This document shows, one piece after another, positions 32,946 through 33,203 of a DNA stretch of 33,203 nucleotides. The notes beneath the pieces were generated by a model. That model did no database searches, was not told where the DNA came from, and was given only the letters and a program-made list of their open reading frames with translations. Where the stretch lies: assembly GCA_035464655.1 (NCBI GenBank), contig DATHRZ010000088.1, positions 1 to 33,203 of the forward strand, in the 5' to 3' direction. Both the position numbers and the translations under genes were made by a program. Origin of the DNA: JARFPW01 sp035464655. GTDB taxonomy: Bacteria > Gemmatimonadota > Gemmatimonadetes > Palauibacterales > Palauibacteraceae. Each line of letters starts with the position of its first letter. The first letter of the stretch is position 1.

Positions 32946-33180
32946 TTTGGGGAAGGCCATGTAGTAGGGTCTGTTTGCCGCGCCGTCTATGTGGCGCAGG
33001 CCGGCAGGTGTGCAAGAAACTTCGTAATAATCATCACTTTGCCGATTCCCTGAGCTCGGCTGCGCGCCGACGCGGAGACGACCTTGAAAATAGTGCTCGA
33101 GCCCGGTCGCCTTGCCGGGCCGCAGTCCGGGCCGCACACTGCTGGTCCATTCCTACTTTCTCGATTCATGGGGGACCCTC

Positions 33181-33203
33181 ATGCGCCGTACCGCTCCAGC
33201 TCT
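33181..33203 (+). CDS. Start of a protein cut by the window end (partial)
   Basis: ATG at 33181 follows GGGGGA (33170-33175), a strong Shine-Dalgarno at a suitable distance, and opens MRRTAPAL before the window ends. The double Arg followed by small and hydrophobic residues could be the start of a signal peptide. The 235 bp between the tRNA and this ATG contain several GC-rich palindromic stretches (for example GCGCC and GGCGC near 32980-32997) but no gene I can support. Confidence 0.45.

Noticed and set aside
32883..33137. Minus-strand open frame across the tRNA encoding ARQDSNLRPWDYESPALTS
   Set aside because: This peptide is the antisense translation of a CAT-anticodon tRNA, a well-known false protein. 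The tRNA explains the sequence fully.
32872..33203. tRNA 3' end as a phage or island attachment site
   Set aside because: No integrase gene and no direct repeat of the tRNA 3' end were seen within the window.

Overview
The window is a very GC-rich, gene-dense stretch of bacterial chromosome. Genes mostly abut or overlap by 1-4 bases and start with ATG or GTG. The combination of a haem A synthase, a Bat-type MoxR/von Willebrand module, an ectodomain-bearing NhaC antiporter, ScpA/ScpB and a FadI-like thiolase fits an aerobic, marine-type Gemmatimonadota or a related lineage. This is inferred from gene content and style; no 16S rRNA or other formal marker was available.

Layout. 1-135: 3' end of an unidentified gene. 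175-1977 (-): ABCB-type exporter. 2117-3091 (+): ctaA, meeting a FadI-like thiolase (3088-4386, -) tail to tail. 4387-4532: AT-rich divergent promoter region with a palindrome. 4533-6478 (+): gltX and tadA, meeting an NhaC-family antiporter (6475-8475, -). 8476-8741: 266-bp divergent spacer holding a MITE-like perfect inverted repeat and the promoter of the pyrimidine operon pyrR-pyrB-pyrC plus a coupled coiled-coil gene (8742-12473, +). 12515-12772 (-): rpsT with its own promoter. 12889-23987 (+): an 11-kb co-directional run, scpA-scpB-rluB, a 552-residue Rossmann protein of unknown function, moxR-DUF58-batD-like-batA-batB-batC, selD and upp. 23997-28129 (-): a CheB-CheR-PAS-PAS histidine kinase and a stand-alone receiver. 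28290-30224 (+): P1B-type metal ATPase. 30214-32770 (-): a three-gene overlapping set of COG1233 FAD oxidoreductase, DUF2784 membrane protein and SAM methyltransferase. 32872-32945: tRNA with anticodon CAT. 33181 onward: start of a gene cut by the window end.

Main finding. selD is itself a selenoprotein gene. The conserved catalytic Cys codon of selenophosphate synthetase is an in-frame TGA at 22319-22321, followed by a SECIS-like hairpin. An ordinary stop-codon reading loses the N-terminus and starts at 22364. This implies that the organism decodes UGA as selenocysteine.

How the genes work together. The pyr operon joins the regulator PyrR to the second and third steps of UMP synthesis, and Upp salvages uracil. 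ScpA/ScpB are the non-SMC condensin subunits. The MoxR/Bat set is a chaperone-VWA membrane module. The large kinase and the receiver form one translationally coupled signalling pair with no local chemotaxis receptors. No CRISPR array, phage, intact insertion sequence or rRNA was seen.
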